Notes under the pieces: generated by a model
What the model saw: only the letters and a program-made list of their open reading frames with translations
Told to the model about the DNA's origin: nothing
Database searches by the model: none
Shown: positions 35,672 to 44,871 of the stretch, piece after piece
Layout: every line of letters begins with the position of its first letter
How positions within the stretch are numbered: position 1 is the stretch's first letter
Translations under genes and position numbers: made by a program
NCBI GenBank assembly: GCA_018971305.1
Contig: JAGXBC010000001.1
Coordinates: forward strand, 62,001 to 126,000
DNA: 64,000 bases
Direction of reading: 5' to 3'
Source of the DNA: Patescibacteria group bacterium
GTDB lineage: Bacteria; Patescibacteria; Paceibacteria; UBA6257; 2-01-FULL-56-20

Positions 35672-36472
35672 TTACTCATTCGTTGAACTAGACGTAGAAC
35701 TGGAATTATTTATTCCAAGCGCTGACTTAAGCGCGTCCCTGGCGGCCAATACGGCTGCCCTGAAATCGCTCTGCGCCTTTTGAAACGCGGCATTCTTCGC
35801 CTCGGTCAATGACTTCATAGTAGAACCGAACGTATTGTCTGCTTTCTTCGCTGCGGTGAAATTGTTCTGTGCCGCCTTCACTGCCGCCACAAAATTCTGG
35901 CGCACAGTACTCGGGCTTACGCCATTCGCGCAATCGGTTTTAGCTTTGTCTGCCGCCGCCTTAAGGGCGTTGATCCTGTCCGTAAATGCTTTATTAGTAG
36001 CGTCTTCTCTCGCTTTGAGCGCGGAGATAACCCCATCACGGAATGTTTGCAGAGCGGCACGGATAGCAGTGTTGCGCGTATTGAGGGCAGTTTTCACGGC
36101 TGTTTCAAAGGCAATAACAGCGGCCTGTTGCTCGGTGCTCGTTGCCCGTTCATCCAATTTTTGGATGTCTGCCGCAAATCTTGCGCTCGTACTCGCCTCT
36201 CTGTCGGATGCATTGGAGAGATATTTGTCCCAGCGCGACTGCAACTGCGATTCCCTGTCTGATCTCTTGCCCTGAAGCTGGTTTAACATATCGGTTGCCT
36301 TATTTTCCAGATTATCCAATCTTTGACCAAGCGCGGAACAGAAATTCGCACCGGCGGCAGTGCCGGTTGAATTTCCTGCGGTCGTCGGCCGGCCTTGAGC
36401 CGAAACGAAAACAGGCGCTATACTTGCCGTCGCCACAACTAAAATTAATGAATAGTTAATTAGTTTTTTCAT
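35672..36472 (-). CDS. Secreted Ala-rich helical protein (266 aa)
   Basis: Not a named family. A clear signal peptide (MKKLINYSLILVVATASI, cleavage after VSA-Q at about 26). The mature protein is almost wholly helical, rich in Ala, Lys and Asp with regular heptads (about 50-245), one Cys near 45 and another near 187, and a low-complexity Ser/Thr/Asn tail. Similar DUF5667-like or coiled-coil exported proteins occur in Parcubacteria. It follows the 93-aa anchored protein by 4 nt, so the two form an operon. Confidence 0.7.
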   Translation of the reverse strand: MKKLINYSLILVVATASIAPVFVSAQGRPTTAGNSTGTAAGANFCSALGQRLDNLENKATDMLNQLQGKRSDRESQLQSRWDKYLSNASDREASTSARFAADIQKLDERATSTEQQAAVIAFETAVKTALNTRNTAIRAALQTFRDGVISALKAREDATNKAFTDRINALKAAADKAKTDCANGVSPSTVRQNFVAAVKAAQNNFTAAKKADNTFGSTMKSLTEAKNAAFQKAQSDFRAAVLAARDALKSALGINNSSSTSSSTNE

Positions 36473-36476
36473 ATTT

Positions 36477-36758
36477 TTAGAATTGGCTGGGGCTCAAAGA
36501 TTGGTCAAAGGAATTACTGACATCTGTCGACGGAGCAACCAAAGATGGGTCCGACTCCGAAGGCGTAGCCGCGAGCTGATTAGTGTCGCTCAAAATATTA
36601 TTGGCTATCGCATCCGGATCAGAAGACTGCTGAGACTGCTGCGTGGCAGATGTTTCCGTCACAGGCGCACTGACCGGAGCAGCGGGCTTCCATTGCAAAT
36701 AAACTACCGCTACCGCCGCCACTACAATAATTATCACTAACAAAATTGTTTTATTCAT
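36477..36758 (-). CDS. Small N-anchored protein (93 aa)
   Basis: Family not recognised. One N-terminal membrane helix (about 3-22: ILLVIIIVVAAVAVVYL) and a disordered Pro/Ser/Gln/Thr-rich exterior of 70 residues. It directly precedes the helical secreted protein (4-nt gap). A processed lipid anchor is not indicated (no Cys). Confidence 0.6.
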   Translation of the reverse strand: MNKTILLVIIIVVAAVAVVYLQWKPAAPVSAPVTETSATQQSQQSSDPDAIANNILSDTNQLAATPSESDPSLVAPSTDVSNSFDQSLSPSQF

Positions 36759-36881
36759 GAATTTTGACCAAATTTACTTCGACCTTTTATGTAAATATAT
36801 ACGGATTTACAGGATTAATTATAACATGGATTCGTTTATATTTTCGAGAAACGCGGTCCATTGCCTCCTGCAGCCAATGCC

Positions 36882-36941
36882 CGCTGCCTCTCGGAAATTT
36901 GAACGCCGCTTTGCGGCGTACCAAGCTCAAATTTCCTCCGA
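36882..36941. repeat. 60-nt inverted repeat, copy downstream of 5S
   Basis: Matches the reverse complement of 37323-37382 at 58 of 60 positions. Each copy is itself a hairpin (arms GGAAATTTGA/TCAAATTTCC with the inner CGCCGCAAAGCGGCG). With its partner it would enclose the 5S rRNA in one long stem. Confidence 0.85.
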
Positions 36942-37015
36942 TAGCTTCTCGAAAACAAAAACTTCATCCGATAAAAATATTCAAAGAATGAAGCAACAAA
37001 AAAACTGCGGTGCTT

Positions 37016-37138
<123 letters not shown>

Positions 37139-37322
37139 AAACACCGCAGCATTCTGTTGTTTACATTATTTTCAGAAACGTAGGCTTGCTGTTTTGATGA
37201 AACGAATTTTCATCAAATGGTTCGCTCGACAAAAATTCATCCTTTGCGAATTCTTGTCTCGCTGCCATTTGTAAGAAGCTCGCCTATTTCAGAAACGGAA
37301 ACTTTCCCTTCGCGAGGAGCTC

Positions 37323-37382
37323 TCGGAGGAAATTTGAGCTTGGTACGCCGCAAAGCGGCGCTCGAATTTCCGAGAGGCAGCG
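37323..37382. repeat. 60-nt inverted repeat, copy between 23S and 5S
   Basis: Partner of 36882-36941, in the opposite orientation, within the 23S-5S spacer. Differs at two positions near the inner loop. Confidence 0.85.
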
Positions 37383-37559
37383 AAAATTTCTCGCTTGAAG
37401 AAATTTATCGCGGTTCTCGGGAAGGGAAAGTTGTAGTAAGTCAGCATTGGGATGGTTGGCGTGTATTAGTACTCCTTGGCTTAAACCCTTGCGGGCCTTA
37501 CACCTAGAGCCTATCAACGTCGTAGTCTTCAACGAACACATGATACCTAATCTTGGGGT

Positions 37560-37593
<34 letters not shown>

Positions 37594-37711
37594 CTTCCCG
37601 ACATAGCTACCCGGCGCTTCAGTTGGTACCAAAGCCGGTAGACCAGAGGTCAGTTCAGCCCAGTCCTCTCGTACTAGGGCCAACTCCCCTCAAGTATTAA
37701 CGCCTGCAACA

Positions 37712-37752
<41 letters not shown>

Positions 37753-38406
37753 ACGTGCCACTTTAATTGGCGAACAGCCAAACGCTTGGGAGCTTCTACA
37801 CCCCCGCGCTGTGGCGAGCCGACATCGAGGTGCCGAGCGAAGTCGTCGATAGGAACTCTCGGACTTCACCAGCCTGTTATCCCCGGAGTAGCTTTTATCC
37901 GGTGTCTCCGATCTTTCTATGAAGAATCGTCGGGTCACTAACTTCTGCTTTCGCATCTGCTCGACTTGTATGTCTCGCAGTTAAGCCGGCTTTTGCGTTT
38001 ACACGTCCTGCCCGATTTCCATCCGGGCTAAGCCGACCTTAATAAACTCCTCCGTTACTCTTTTGGAGGAAAACGCCCCATTTAAACTGCCTACCAAGCA
38101 CTGTCCCGGTGAGATTTCCATTGTTAGGTTTCTCACTGGTTAGACGTTAAAGTTTTAAAAATGGCTGTTTCATTGTCGGATCCACGGCGCCCGAGAGCAC
38201 CGCTTCAAATCCTCACCACTACGCTACGTAGTAAAACTCTAAAATCAATACCAAGCTGCAGTAAAGCTTCCGGGGTCTTTTCGTCCCGCTGCAGGTATCC
38301 CGCGTCTTCACGGGAATCGCATTTTCACCGAGCTTGCCTCTGAGACAGTTCTCTGATCGTTACGCCTTTCGTGCGCTTCGGAACTTACCCGAAAAGGAAT
38401 TGCGCT

Positions 38407-39108
38407 TAATTGTGTTATTCTGCCCGGCTCCTTTTCCGGACAACTCTGCATATCGCTATGCAGTTCGGACTATATCTTATCTAAACCCGAACCGCTCTGC
38501 GGTTTTAGGGCTGACCCCAACATATAGTCTCTGAGGATTCTAAAAACGTTTCTTTCTTCGATTCGTTTTGCCTGCAAATTTTAAAATCTTCTGCCATCCA
38601 TTTTTTGTTAGGTGTTTCTTTCTCGCCATATCCGCAACAACTTTCTTAAAAATAGAAAAGTCGTTTATTTTATATGTTCGGAGTGGAAACCTATCAAAGA
38701 ATGGAATAATAGTGCTTTGCAATTCCGAAATTGACCTTACGCAATAGCGATAAAGATGTTCATGATGATTATCGTATCGTTTATTCAGAACGATACTGCC
38801 ACAACTAAAAAATTCTTTTATCGCTTCTAGCGCTTTTAAACTTTTAGCGCCTTGTGTAATTACGAATTCCGGAAAAATTTGCTTGCCGAATCGAGTGGTC
38901 GGATTCTTGATAACCGAAATTACGAAGCTTCCTTCGCCATCGGTAAATCCAGAAATCCAACTTGCCATTTTTAGCCTTTCCTGCTGATTGTCTGCACCGA
39001 AAACTTTTTTACCTGGCATAATATATCTATGGACGTATTATACCATAGTAGTCTCGGATTCTCCAGATATTCCAGCATATAGTTGAGTTTTACTAAAGCA
39101 ACGCATTC
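38407..39108 (-). other. Group I intron in 23S rRNA at about E. coli position 1931
   Basis: The 702-nt insertion splits CTAAGGT from AGCGCAATTCC. P1 can be drawn: exon CUAAGGU with intron GCUUUAG, giving the U-G wobble at the 5' splice site. P10 is contiguous (exon AGCGC with intron GCGUU). A typical group I P7/3' core is seen as GACTATATG and AAGATATAGTCC. The intron's last base by this pairing is A, not the usual omega-G. A LAGLIDADG gene occupies 38540-39019. Position 1931 is a known group I site in bacteria and organelles. Confidence 0.85.
38540..39019 (-). CDS. LAGLIDADG homing endonuclease in the 23S intron (159 aa)
   Basis: A single LAGLIDADG motif (WISGFTDGEGSF, about 19-30), so the enzyme should act as a homodimer, cutting intronless 23S genes. 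Downstream are EFVITQGAKSLKALEAIKEFF and RYCVRSISELQSTIIPFF, the usual DNA-contacting beta strands and helices of LAGLIDADG_1 proteins. The C-terminus is strongly basic. No stop or truncation is visible. The reading frame lies near the 5' end of the intron, ahead of the P7 core; its last codons run up to it. Confidence 0.92.
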   Translation of the reverse strand: MPGKKVFGADNQQERLKMASWISGFTDGEGSFVISVIKNPTTRFGKQIFPEFVITQGAKSLKALEAIKEFFSCGSIVLNKRYDNHHEHLYRYCVRSISELQSTIIPFFDRFPLRTYKINDFSIFKKVVADMARKKHLTKNGWQKILKFAGKTNRRKKRF

Positions 39109-41263
39109 ACCTTAGAACGATTATAGTTATCGCTGACATTGACGAGGGCTTGAGCCGGTGGGCAGTACATATTGCTACATACCACTCCCAGCCTTGACCT
39201 TCTCGCATCGGTCAGGCGTCACCCCCTATACATCCTCTTGCGAGTTCGCAGGGAGCTGTGTTTTTGGTAAACAGTCGCCAGAGAGACTTTCGCTGCGGCC
39301 CTTCAATGAAGAAGGGCAGGCCATATCGCTAACTTACGGCCGCTTTTTTGCCGAGTTCCTTAGAGGCAAATCACTCGTTCCCCTTGGGCTTCTCGCCCTA
39401 TCCACCTGTGTCGGTTTCCGGTACGGATCCCACATAACATAAACACCGCGCTTTTCTCGGAAGGCTATTCGTCGAAGTTTGCGGAGTAAATTCTCCGCAT
39501 TCCCGCTCTCCCGGCCGGAGCCTTAGAGCACGGATGCCAAACCAATAAGGCACTTCGATTTATTTCCTTCGCACACTATGTGTAATTATGCGGGAGGGAC
39601 GGAATATTAACCGTCTGACCATCAGCTGCGGCTTTCGCCATTGCCTTAGGACCGCCTAACCCGTGGTTGATTGCCAGTGCCACGGAAACCTTGGATTTTC
39701 GGGGTTCCAATTTCTCATTGGGATTGTGGTTACTCATGCCAACATTTGCTCTTCGTACCGCTCCACGCGCCCTCGCGGGTCGGGCTTCAACGCAATACGA
39801 ATGCTCTCCTACCACACCAATGCACAGCATTGGAAGCTCCAAACTCCAAAAATACAATTTCCAAACGTTTGGAAATTAAATACTTGGAATTTGAAATTTC
39901 CAGTGCCATGCACTGGCATTCATATCTTCGGTACCATGCTTAGCCCCGGTACATTTTCGGCGCACATCGCCATCGAATAGTGAGTTGTTACACACTCTTT
40001 AAAGGATGGCTACCTCTAAGCCAACCTACTATCTGTCTATGGCGACACACTACCTTTAACACTTAGCATGGATTTAGGGACCTTAGATGATGATCTGGGC
40101 TGTTGCCCTCGCGACCATGGAGCTTAGCCCCCACAGTCTGACTAATGGAATTTTGACTCTTGGTATTCGGAGTTTGATTGATCTGTCGGCCTTTCGGCCT
40201 TTACAGATCATCCAGTGCTCTACCCCCAAGAGGAACTTCCACCGCTAGTCCTAAAACTATTTCGGAGAGAACCAGCTATTACCAGATTCGATTAGCTTTT
40301 CACTCCTTACCTCAGGTCATCCGAAGGTTTTGAACAACCAACCGGTTCGGGCCTCCAGTCCGCTTTCGCGAACTTTCACCCTGCCCAAGGCAAGCTCATC
40401 TGGCTTCGGGTCTATACTGCACTGCTTTATTTCGCCCTATTAAGACTCGGTTTCCCTATGCGTACATACCATTTAGGTACTTACACGAGCAATGCAAAAA
40501 TAAGTCGTTGGCTCATTCTTCAATAGGCACACTGTTGTCCTCGTTCTTCCTCTCGAAAAAACGTTCGGACTTCAGTTCCTTGTAGACAAATGGTTTCAGG
40601 TTCTATTTCAACGGCCTCACCGGCCTGCTTTTCGCCTTTCCCTCACGGTACTTGTTCACTATCGATCATCAAAAGTATTTAGCCTTACCAGATAGTACTG
40701 GCAAATTCCTTCGAGACTGTTTGACCTCGAAGTACTCAAGATGCAGCTTGATTTAACTCTTGCTGCAAAAAAACTAAGAAGTTCTCCGGTTTTCGCCTAC
40801 CGGGCTATCACCGTCTTTGGCGCCCCTTTCCAGTGGGCTTCGACTAACCGAAAAATTTGTAACTTCTCCTTATTCCGTAAACCGCCAAATCTCCGACTCC
40901 GCCAGACGGCGGATCGGAAACTCGGCGATTCAAAGAACAGAGTTTTTTTCTTTTTACCCCAAGCTCTAAAACTTAGAGCTTAGTTTGGGCTCTTCCCTTT
41001 TCTCTCGCCGATACTAAGGGAATAACGTTTGTTCTTTATTCCTCCGCTTACTGGAATGTTTTACTTCAGCGGGTTTGCTTTCGGCTTACGCCGAAAAATT
41101 GAGGTTTGCTCAATTGGGTTTCCCCATTCGGAAATCCCCGGATCGCAGGTTGCTACGCACCTCCCCGGGGCGTATCGTTGCTACGCCACGTCCTTCATCG
41201 CCTTTTGATGTCTAGGCATCCACCATTCGCCCTTATTGCCAACCATCCCAATACTGACTTTTT

Positions 41264-41279
41264 GCCGAGACTGAGAGAA
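41264..41279. repeat. 16-nt inverted repeat arm, 23S side of the tRNA pair
   Basis: GCCGAGACTGAGAGAA is the exact reverse complement of 41523-41538. The two arms enclose both tRNA genes and would form a processing stem in the precursor. Confidence 0.75.
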
Positions 41280-41319
41280 AGAGGTCTCTATTATAAATAA
41301 AGAGACCGGAGTTTTTGCA

Positions 41320-41391
41320 GGCACGGGCAGGAATCGAACCTGCGATTAGATGGCTTGCACACCATCCGCCTTACCACTTGGCTACCGTGCC
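41320..41391 (-). tRNA. tRNA-Cys (GCA)
   Basis: Acceptor GGCACGG/CCGTGCC, D-arm GCC AAGTGGTAA GGC, T-arm GCAGG TTCGATT CCTGC, discriminator U73 (Cys identity); no encoded CCA. The anticodon GCA follows a U, but the loop between the stem GATGG/CCATC has eight bases (TGTGCAAG) instead of seven. Cys is supported by anticodon, U73 and D-arm. Confidence 0.88.
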
Positions 41392-41432
41392 GAGCTAAAA
41401 ACTAAAAATGAAAAAACAAAGAGCTAAGGGTT

Positions 41433-41509
41433 TGGTCGGTCCGGCTGGATTTGAACCAGCAACCTCCTGCTCCGACAGCAGACGCGCTACCAGGTTACGC
41501 TACGGACCG
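41433..41509 (-). tRNA. tRNA with ambiguous anticodon (positional UCG, Pro-like body)
   Basis: Acceptor CGGTCCG/CGGACCG (C1-G72), A73 and encoded CCA, T-arm GCTGG TTCAAAT CCAGC. Body and C1-G72/A73 resemble tRNA-Pro. The anticodon stem TCTGC/GCAGG closes a seven-base loop TGTCGGA, placing UCG (Arg) at 34-36 and a G instead of U at 33. A Pro(CGG) tRNA exists at 42965, so the assignment is open. Confidence 0.8.
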
Positions 41510-41522
41510 ACACAAAATTTCC

Positions 41523-41538
41523 TTCTCTCAGTCTCGGC
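41523..41538. repeat. 16-nt inverted repeat arm, leader side of the tRNA pair
   Basis: Exact complement of 41264-41279; see there. Confidence 0.75.
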
Positions 41539-41742
41539 TATGCCCTGCCCGCCACGAGAAATTGTACTCTGGAAAATAAAATGTTGTTCGAAAATGCGAT
41601 TGTATTTTCAGAGATCCCGCTCCGCCAAATGGCGGACGGAATAAGATGTGACGCAGGGCTTCTGATATTTTCGCCCGACTCTACATTTCGGGCGCTACCT
41701 AAAGTCGATAGTTTATAAAGCTGCGATCGGCTCAGGAGCAAC

Positions 41743-41764
41743 AAAAAACCGCTTCGTAAAGCGG
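41743..41764 (-). terminator. Intrinsic terminator inside the rRNA-operon leader
   Basis: Minus strand CCGCTT, loop TACG, AAGCGG, then TTTTTTG. It lies about 80-95 nt after the predicted start and upstream of the tRNA-23S-5S genes. A second AAGCGG at 41797-41802 could pair with the same CCGCTT and prevent the terminator. Confidence 0.75.
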
Positions 41765-41842
41765 CGTTCATGCACCAAAAAGCGCATGCGAATCAGCCGC
41801 TTGTACTTAGGAGTTTTTTACAGATATTCATTCTTGAAGTTC

Positions 41843-41870
41843 ATTATACTCCCCCGGTAAAACATGTCAA
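41843..41870 (-). promoter_or_regulatory. Strong promoter of the tRNA-23S-5S unit
   Basis: TTGACA (41865-41870), 16-bp spacer, TATAAT (41843-41848): fully consensus hexamers. The leader to the first tRNA is about 330 nt (41510-41836). It contains the terminator hairpin and a palindromic TCCGCC...GGCGGA near 41624, and no 16S sequence or gene. Confidence 0.85.
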
Positions 41871-41900
41871 GGGCATAAGAATCTGATAAGATATAGCATT

Positions 41901-42899
41901 ATGACCGCCAAGAAAGCCATAAAAAATTGGCACATAGGAAAAATTTTCGGACTTTATCCTGTCTCCACGGGGATATTTAACGAAACACATATCGCACGCT
42001 CCAACACTGGCGTGTATGTTCTGCAAAGACTGCATCCTCTTATATCAAGAAAAGGACCGACAGAAAATTATCTGGCTGCATCGGTATTTCTCGCGAGCAA
42101 AAACCTGCCCGCCCAGAGAGTTATTCTTACGAAGCGCGGCAATCTGCTTGCTAAAGATGGCGATCGTTTTTGGAGATTGCTTACCGCCATACCAGGGCAT
42201 GTTTACAATAAAGCGAAAAATATAAAAATGGTCGGGGAAGCCGGGATGCAGCTTGGAAAATTCCATGCGCTTTTCAAAAGTTTTCGTGGCCAGATTAAAA
42301 AACCTTTACCGATGTTCCAATACGATAATGTCCTGAAAAATCTTAGACGCCACTCAAAAGAATTTTTCGCCGACAAAAATATCGCCGTTCGCGAAGCGGC
42401 TAAATTTCTGCTCGCAGAATTTCCCAAAAATTTTCTTCCCAAAAATCTTCCCCGCCGCCTCATCCACACCGACCCAAAAATTTCCAATTTTATTTTTGAC
42501 GATAAAGACAACGCCGTCGCGATGATAGATATGGACACCATACAATACCTTTCCCCGCTCTACGACCTGGGCGATGCCCTGAGGTCTTTCTGCGGCAAAA
42601 AGGAGGACGACCCGAAAAATAAATTCGATATAAAAAAATATAAAGCGTTCTTAGCCGGATATAAAAAGAGTTCCGGCAGTTATCTGGGCCGCAAGGAATG
42701 GCAACTTATCCGGCAGGCAACCGGGCTCGTAATTTTGGGCCTGGCAACCCGATTTTTGAACGATTACGTGGACGATTTCTACTTCGGCTGGAATCCGAAA
42801 AAATATAAATCAAGAAAAGAACATAACCTCGCCCGCGCATTGGGACAAATTGCGCTGTATAAAGATTTTAGAAGTAAGGTTCATGGAGAACACTGGTAA
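41901..42899 (+). CDS. APH-fold kinase, NahK-like (332 aa)
   Basis: An aminoglycoside-phosphotransferase-fold small-molecule kinase. The N-lobe has VSTGIFNETHIA and YVLQRLHP (resembling N-acetylhexosamine 1-kinase). The catalytic loop is RLIHTDPKISNFIF (Asp base, Asn metal ligand, about 191-204), and the metal Asp is in VAMIDMDTIQ. The C-lobe is complete, with aromatic helices. A sugar or choline-like substrate is possible; resistance to aminoglycosides is not suggested. It is divergent from the rRNA promoter. Confidence 0.78.
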   Translation: MTAKKAIKNWHIGKIFGLYPVSTGIFNETHIARSNTGVYVLQRLHPLISRKGPTENYLAASVFLASKNLPAQRVILTKRGNLLAKDGDRFWRLLTAIPGHVYNKAKNIKMVGEAGMQLGKFHALFKSFRGQIKKPLPMFQYDNVLKNLRRHSKEFFADKNIAVREAAKFLLAEFPKNFLPKNLPRRLIHTDPKISNFIFDDKDNAVAMIDMDTIQYLSPLYDLGDALRSFCGKKEDDPKNKFDIKKYKAFLAGYKKSSGSYLGRKEWQLIRQATGLVILGLATRFLNDYVDDFYFGWNPKKYKSRKEHNLARALGQIALYKDFRSKVHGEHW

Positions 42900-42964
42900 G
42901 ATATTTGTTTTTGCTATTTTACTCTTATTTAGATAATATTTTGCTATAGTTTTCTATAAAAAAT

Positions 42965-43035
42965 CGGGCCGTAGTATACCGGTAGTACGTGCGCTTCGGG
43001 TGCGCAAAGACCGGGTTCGATTCCCGGCGGCCCGA
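42965..43035 (+). tRNA. tRNA-Pro (CGG)
   Basis: Acceptor CGGGCCG/CGGCCCG with C1-G72 and A73, anticodon stem TGCGC/GCGCA and loop TTCGGGT with CGG after U33, T-arm CCGGG TTCGATT CCCGG. Fully canonical. Confidence 0.93.
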
Positions 43036-43081
43036 CATAACTGCCAGAGCGGTAGGAATACCATCCTTGCCAAACTTTACG

Positions 43082-43882
43082 CTATTGGGTAAAAAGAGCT
43101 GCTTTCAGCTGGTTGTACTCGACTGTTGGATTAGAAGTATTTATGTGTATGCCGTTTTCATATAGAGCCTCGGCTAGGAGTCCTGGTTCATTTTGGATGG
43201 TCGCCGGCGATTCTATATCGAGCTCTAAGATTTTCGGGAGAGGATCCTCGGCTACTTTTGCTGCGTTGAATACATCGTACATTTCCATACCGTCATATCG
43301 CGTATAGTGTTCTTCGATCAAACAAATGTCCAAGTTCACGCTATAATGGGCACCCAGCCCCACGTCAGAATTGCCACTCGCAGAACCCGCGTACTGTTGC
43401 TGCCATGCTGCGTAAGAAACCTGACACCTTGCTTCATCTTGCGATGGCTGAATGGTCGCGTATGAGCCCGATTGAGGACCGTTGATATCAAATAGCGCCG
43501 AAGGGGCGGGTTGTTCTCCTGACTGGTGTGTAGTTGGGCTGCTGTATGAGGCTCCCTGATTATTAGATGCTGCGAAGGCGATGATGATGACAACGATTGT
43601 GACTAACAAAATAAGCCACGCATTTCTCCATCTCCGCTGAGTATTCTTAAAATGTTCAACGCTGGCCCAGTGTTTGTTCTTCCAGGCCCATTCATTGCCT
43701 TTTGCGCCCAGAACGAAAATCATCACTAGATTGACGATAGGGATAAGCGCCAAAAGCGCGATATAGGTACCATTCCCGAGCCCCCATATCCAGTTCAATC
43801 CAAAAGCACCCCAATTCCACCCCCTTATCTCGGAAGGGACATAATCATCGACCCTACCGTCTTTAATTTTATATTTTGTCAT
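43082..43882 (-). CDS. DUF2628-like membrane protein with extracytoplasmic tail (266 aa)
   Basis: The N-terminal 90 residues contain GWNWGAFGLNWIWGLGNGTYI and NLVMIFVLGAKGNEWAWKNKHW, the pattern of DUF2628-type small membrane domains (two helices, about 30-60), followed by another helix (about 88-108). The C-terminal 150 residues are outside or soluble and unassigned. A TATAAT lies 8 nt before the ATG, a clear leaderless start. Function unknown. Confidence 0.68.
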   Translation of the reverse strand: MTKYKIKDGRVDDYVPSEIRGWNWGAFGLNWIWGLGNGTYIALLALIPIVNLVMIFVLGAKGNEWAWKNKHWASVEHFKNTQRRWRNAWLILLVTIVVIIIAFAASNNQGASYSSPTTHQSGEQPAPSALFDINGPQSGSYATIQPSQDEARCQVSYAAWQQQYAGSASGNSDVGLGAHYSVNLDICLIEEHYTRYDGMEMYDVFNAAKVAEDPLPKILELDIESPATIQNEPGLLAEALYENGIHINTSNPTVEYNQLKAALFTQ

Positions 43883-43890
43883 AAATCTTT

Positions 43891-43896
43891 ATTATA
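43891..43896 (-). promoter_or_regulatory. -10 box of the 43082-43882 gene (leaderless)
   Basis: Perfect TATAAT, 8 nt before the ATG at 43882. Confidence 0.6.
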
Positions 43897-43923
43897 ACCG
43901 TCTGATTGTTTTTATTATTTAGA

Positions 43924-44355
43924 CTATTTATCCCCCGTACTGCCGAATCCCCCGCGGGTTTTGCCAGGCATTTTTTCAACCTCTTCCCAGTCGGCTTTGG
44001 CGAATTTTATAAACATTCCCTGTGTCAGCCGCTCGCCTTTTTCCACGCGCACCGGTTTGTCCGTGAAGTTGTAATAGGCAGATTTGAATTCGTCATCATC
44101 ACCGCAATAATCCGGGTCAACGATTCCCACCCCATTAACCATCATCAATCCCTTTTTATGGGCCGAACTTCTGGCAGCAAGCAAAATAAAATGTTCCGCC
44201 GGCGCTTCCATTGCGACATTAAGCGGCACGAGGCGAATCTCTTTCGGGGGGATTTCCACGTCTTCCCTCGCCGTCAGGTCAAAAGCCGCGGCACCGCTAG
44301 TTTTGTGCTCCGGCAAGGGAATATTTTTATCAAAACGTTTTATTTTAACGCGCAT
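43924..44355 (-). CDS. dut: dUTP diphosphatase (143 aa)
   Basis: Hydrolyses dUTP to dUMP, keeping uracil out of DNA and feeding thymidylate synthesis (with Tmk). Motif 1 AAAFDLTA, motif 2 ARSSAHKKG, motif 3 NGVGIVDPDYCG and the C-terminal motif 5 GGFGSTG are visible. The Cys-Gly-Asp-Asp-Asp-Glu stretch after motif 3 is longer than in classical trimers but occurs in CPR homologues. Its start overlaps the upstream membrane-protein gene by 11 nt. Confidence 0.9.
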   Translation of the reverse strand: MRVKIKRFDKNIPLPEHKTSGAAAFDLTAREDVEIPPKEIRLVPLNVAMEAPAEHFILLAARSSAHKKGLMMVNGVGIVDPDYCGDDDEFKSAYYNFTDKPVRVEKGERLTQGMFIKFAKADWEEVEKMPGKTRGGFGSTGDK

Positions 44356-44755
44356 TCGGGTGTTTTATATTTTTTCTGTGATGATGCAATTTTTTTGATT
44401 TCTGCGTTAGGGCGAAAACAGTCAAAACAAGAATATAATCGGCTATGATATCGGAAGCGAGGTGATAATGCGTTCCCGAAATAAACGACACCACAAATAG
44501 GCTGGATATAAGGGCGGTCCAGAAAATAACAAACAGTTCTCCGGGATGGCGGCCATCATGCAGGTCGTACCAGCGGTCAAATTCTTTGGTGCCGACATAA
44601 ATAGTTAGTATGCCGGCATATAGCGCGCTAAGCGGCGCTATCAGATCGGAATAAAAATCCATAGAGAAAAAATTCATGACAATAAAAATCATGAATATCA
44701 GCGTCCAAATATCACATAGAATTCTCCAAATTTTTTCCTCGCGAAAAATATTCAT
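44345..44755 (-). CDS. Four-helix membrane protein (136 aa)
   Basis: Family not recognised. About four transmembrane segments (for example TLIFMIFIVMNFF, ALYAGILTIYVG, LFVIFWTALISSLFVVSFI), with EFDRWYDLHDGRHPGELFVI as a conserved-looking loop between helices 2 and 3 and a His/Lys-rich cytoplasmic tail. Its stop overlaps the dut start by 11 nt, so the two are cotranslated. Confidence 0.65.
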   Translation of the reverse strand: MNIFREEKIWRILCDIWTLIFMIFIVMNFFSMDFYSDLIAPLSALYAGILTIYVGTKEFDRWYDLHDGRHPGELFVIFWTALISSLFVVSFISGTHYHLASDIIADYILVLTVFALTQKSKKLHHHRKNIKHPNAR

Positions 44756-44871
44756 CCCATTAGAAGCAGGTCGCGATTAATGCAGCCTGCAAAATTATTT
44801 TATAATAACGACCATATATTTGATTAAATTATGTTGTTTAAGGAGGCAATTGCGGCTTCTAACGGGATTCA

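Noticed and set aside
41510..41836. A 16S rRNA gene upstream of the tRNAs
   Set aside because: The interval is only about 330 nt and shows no 16S sequence; it is leader DNA.
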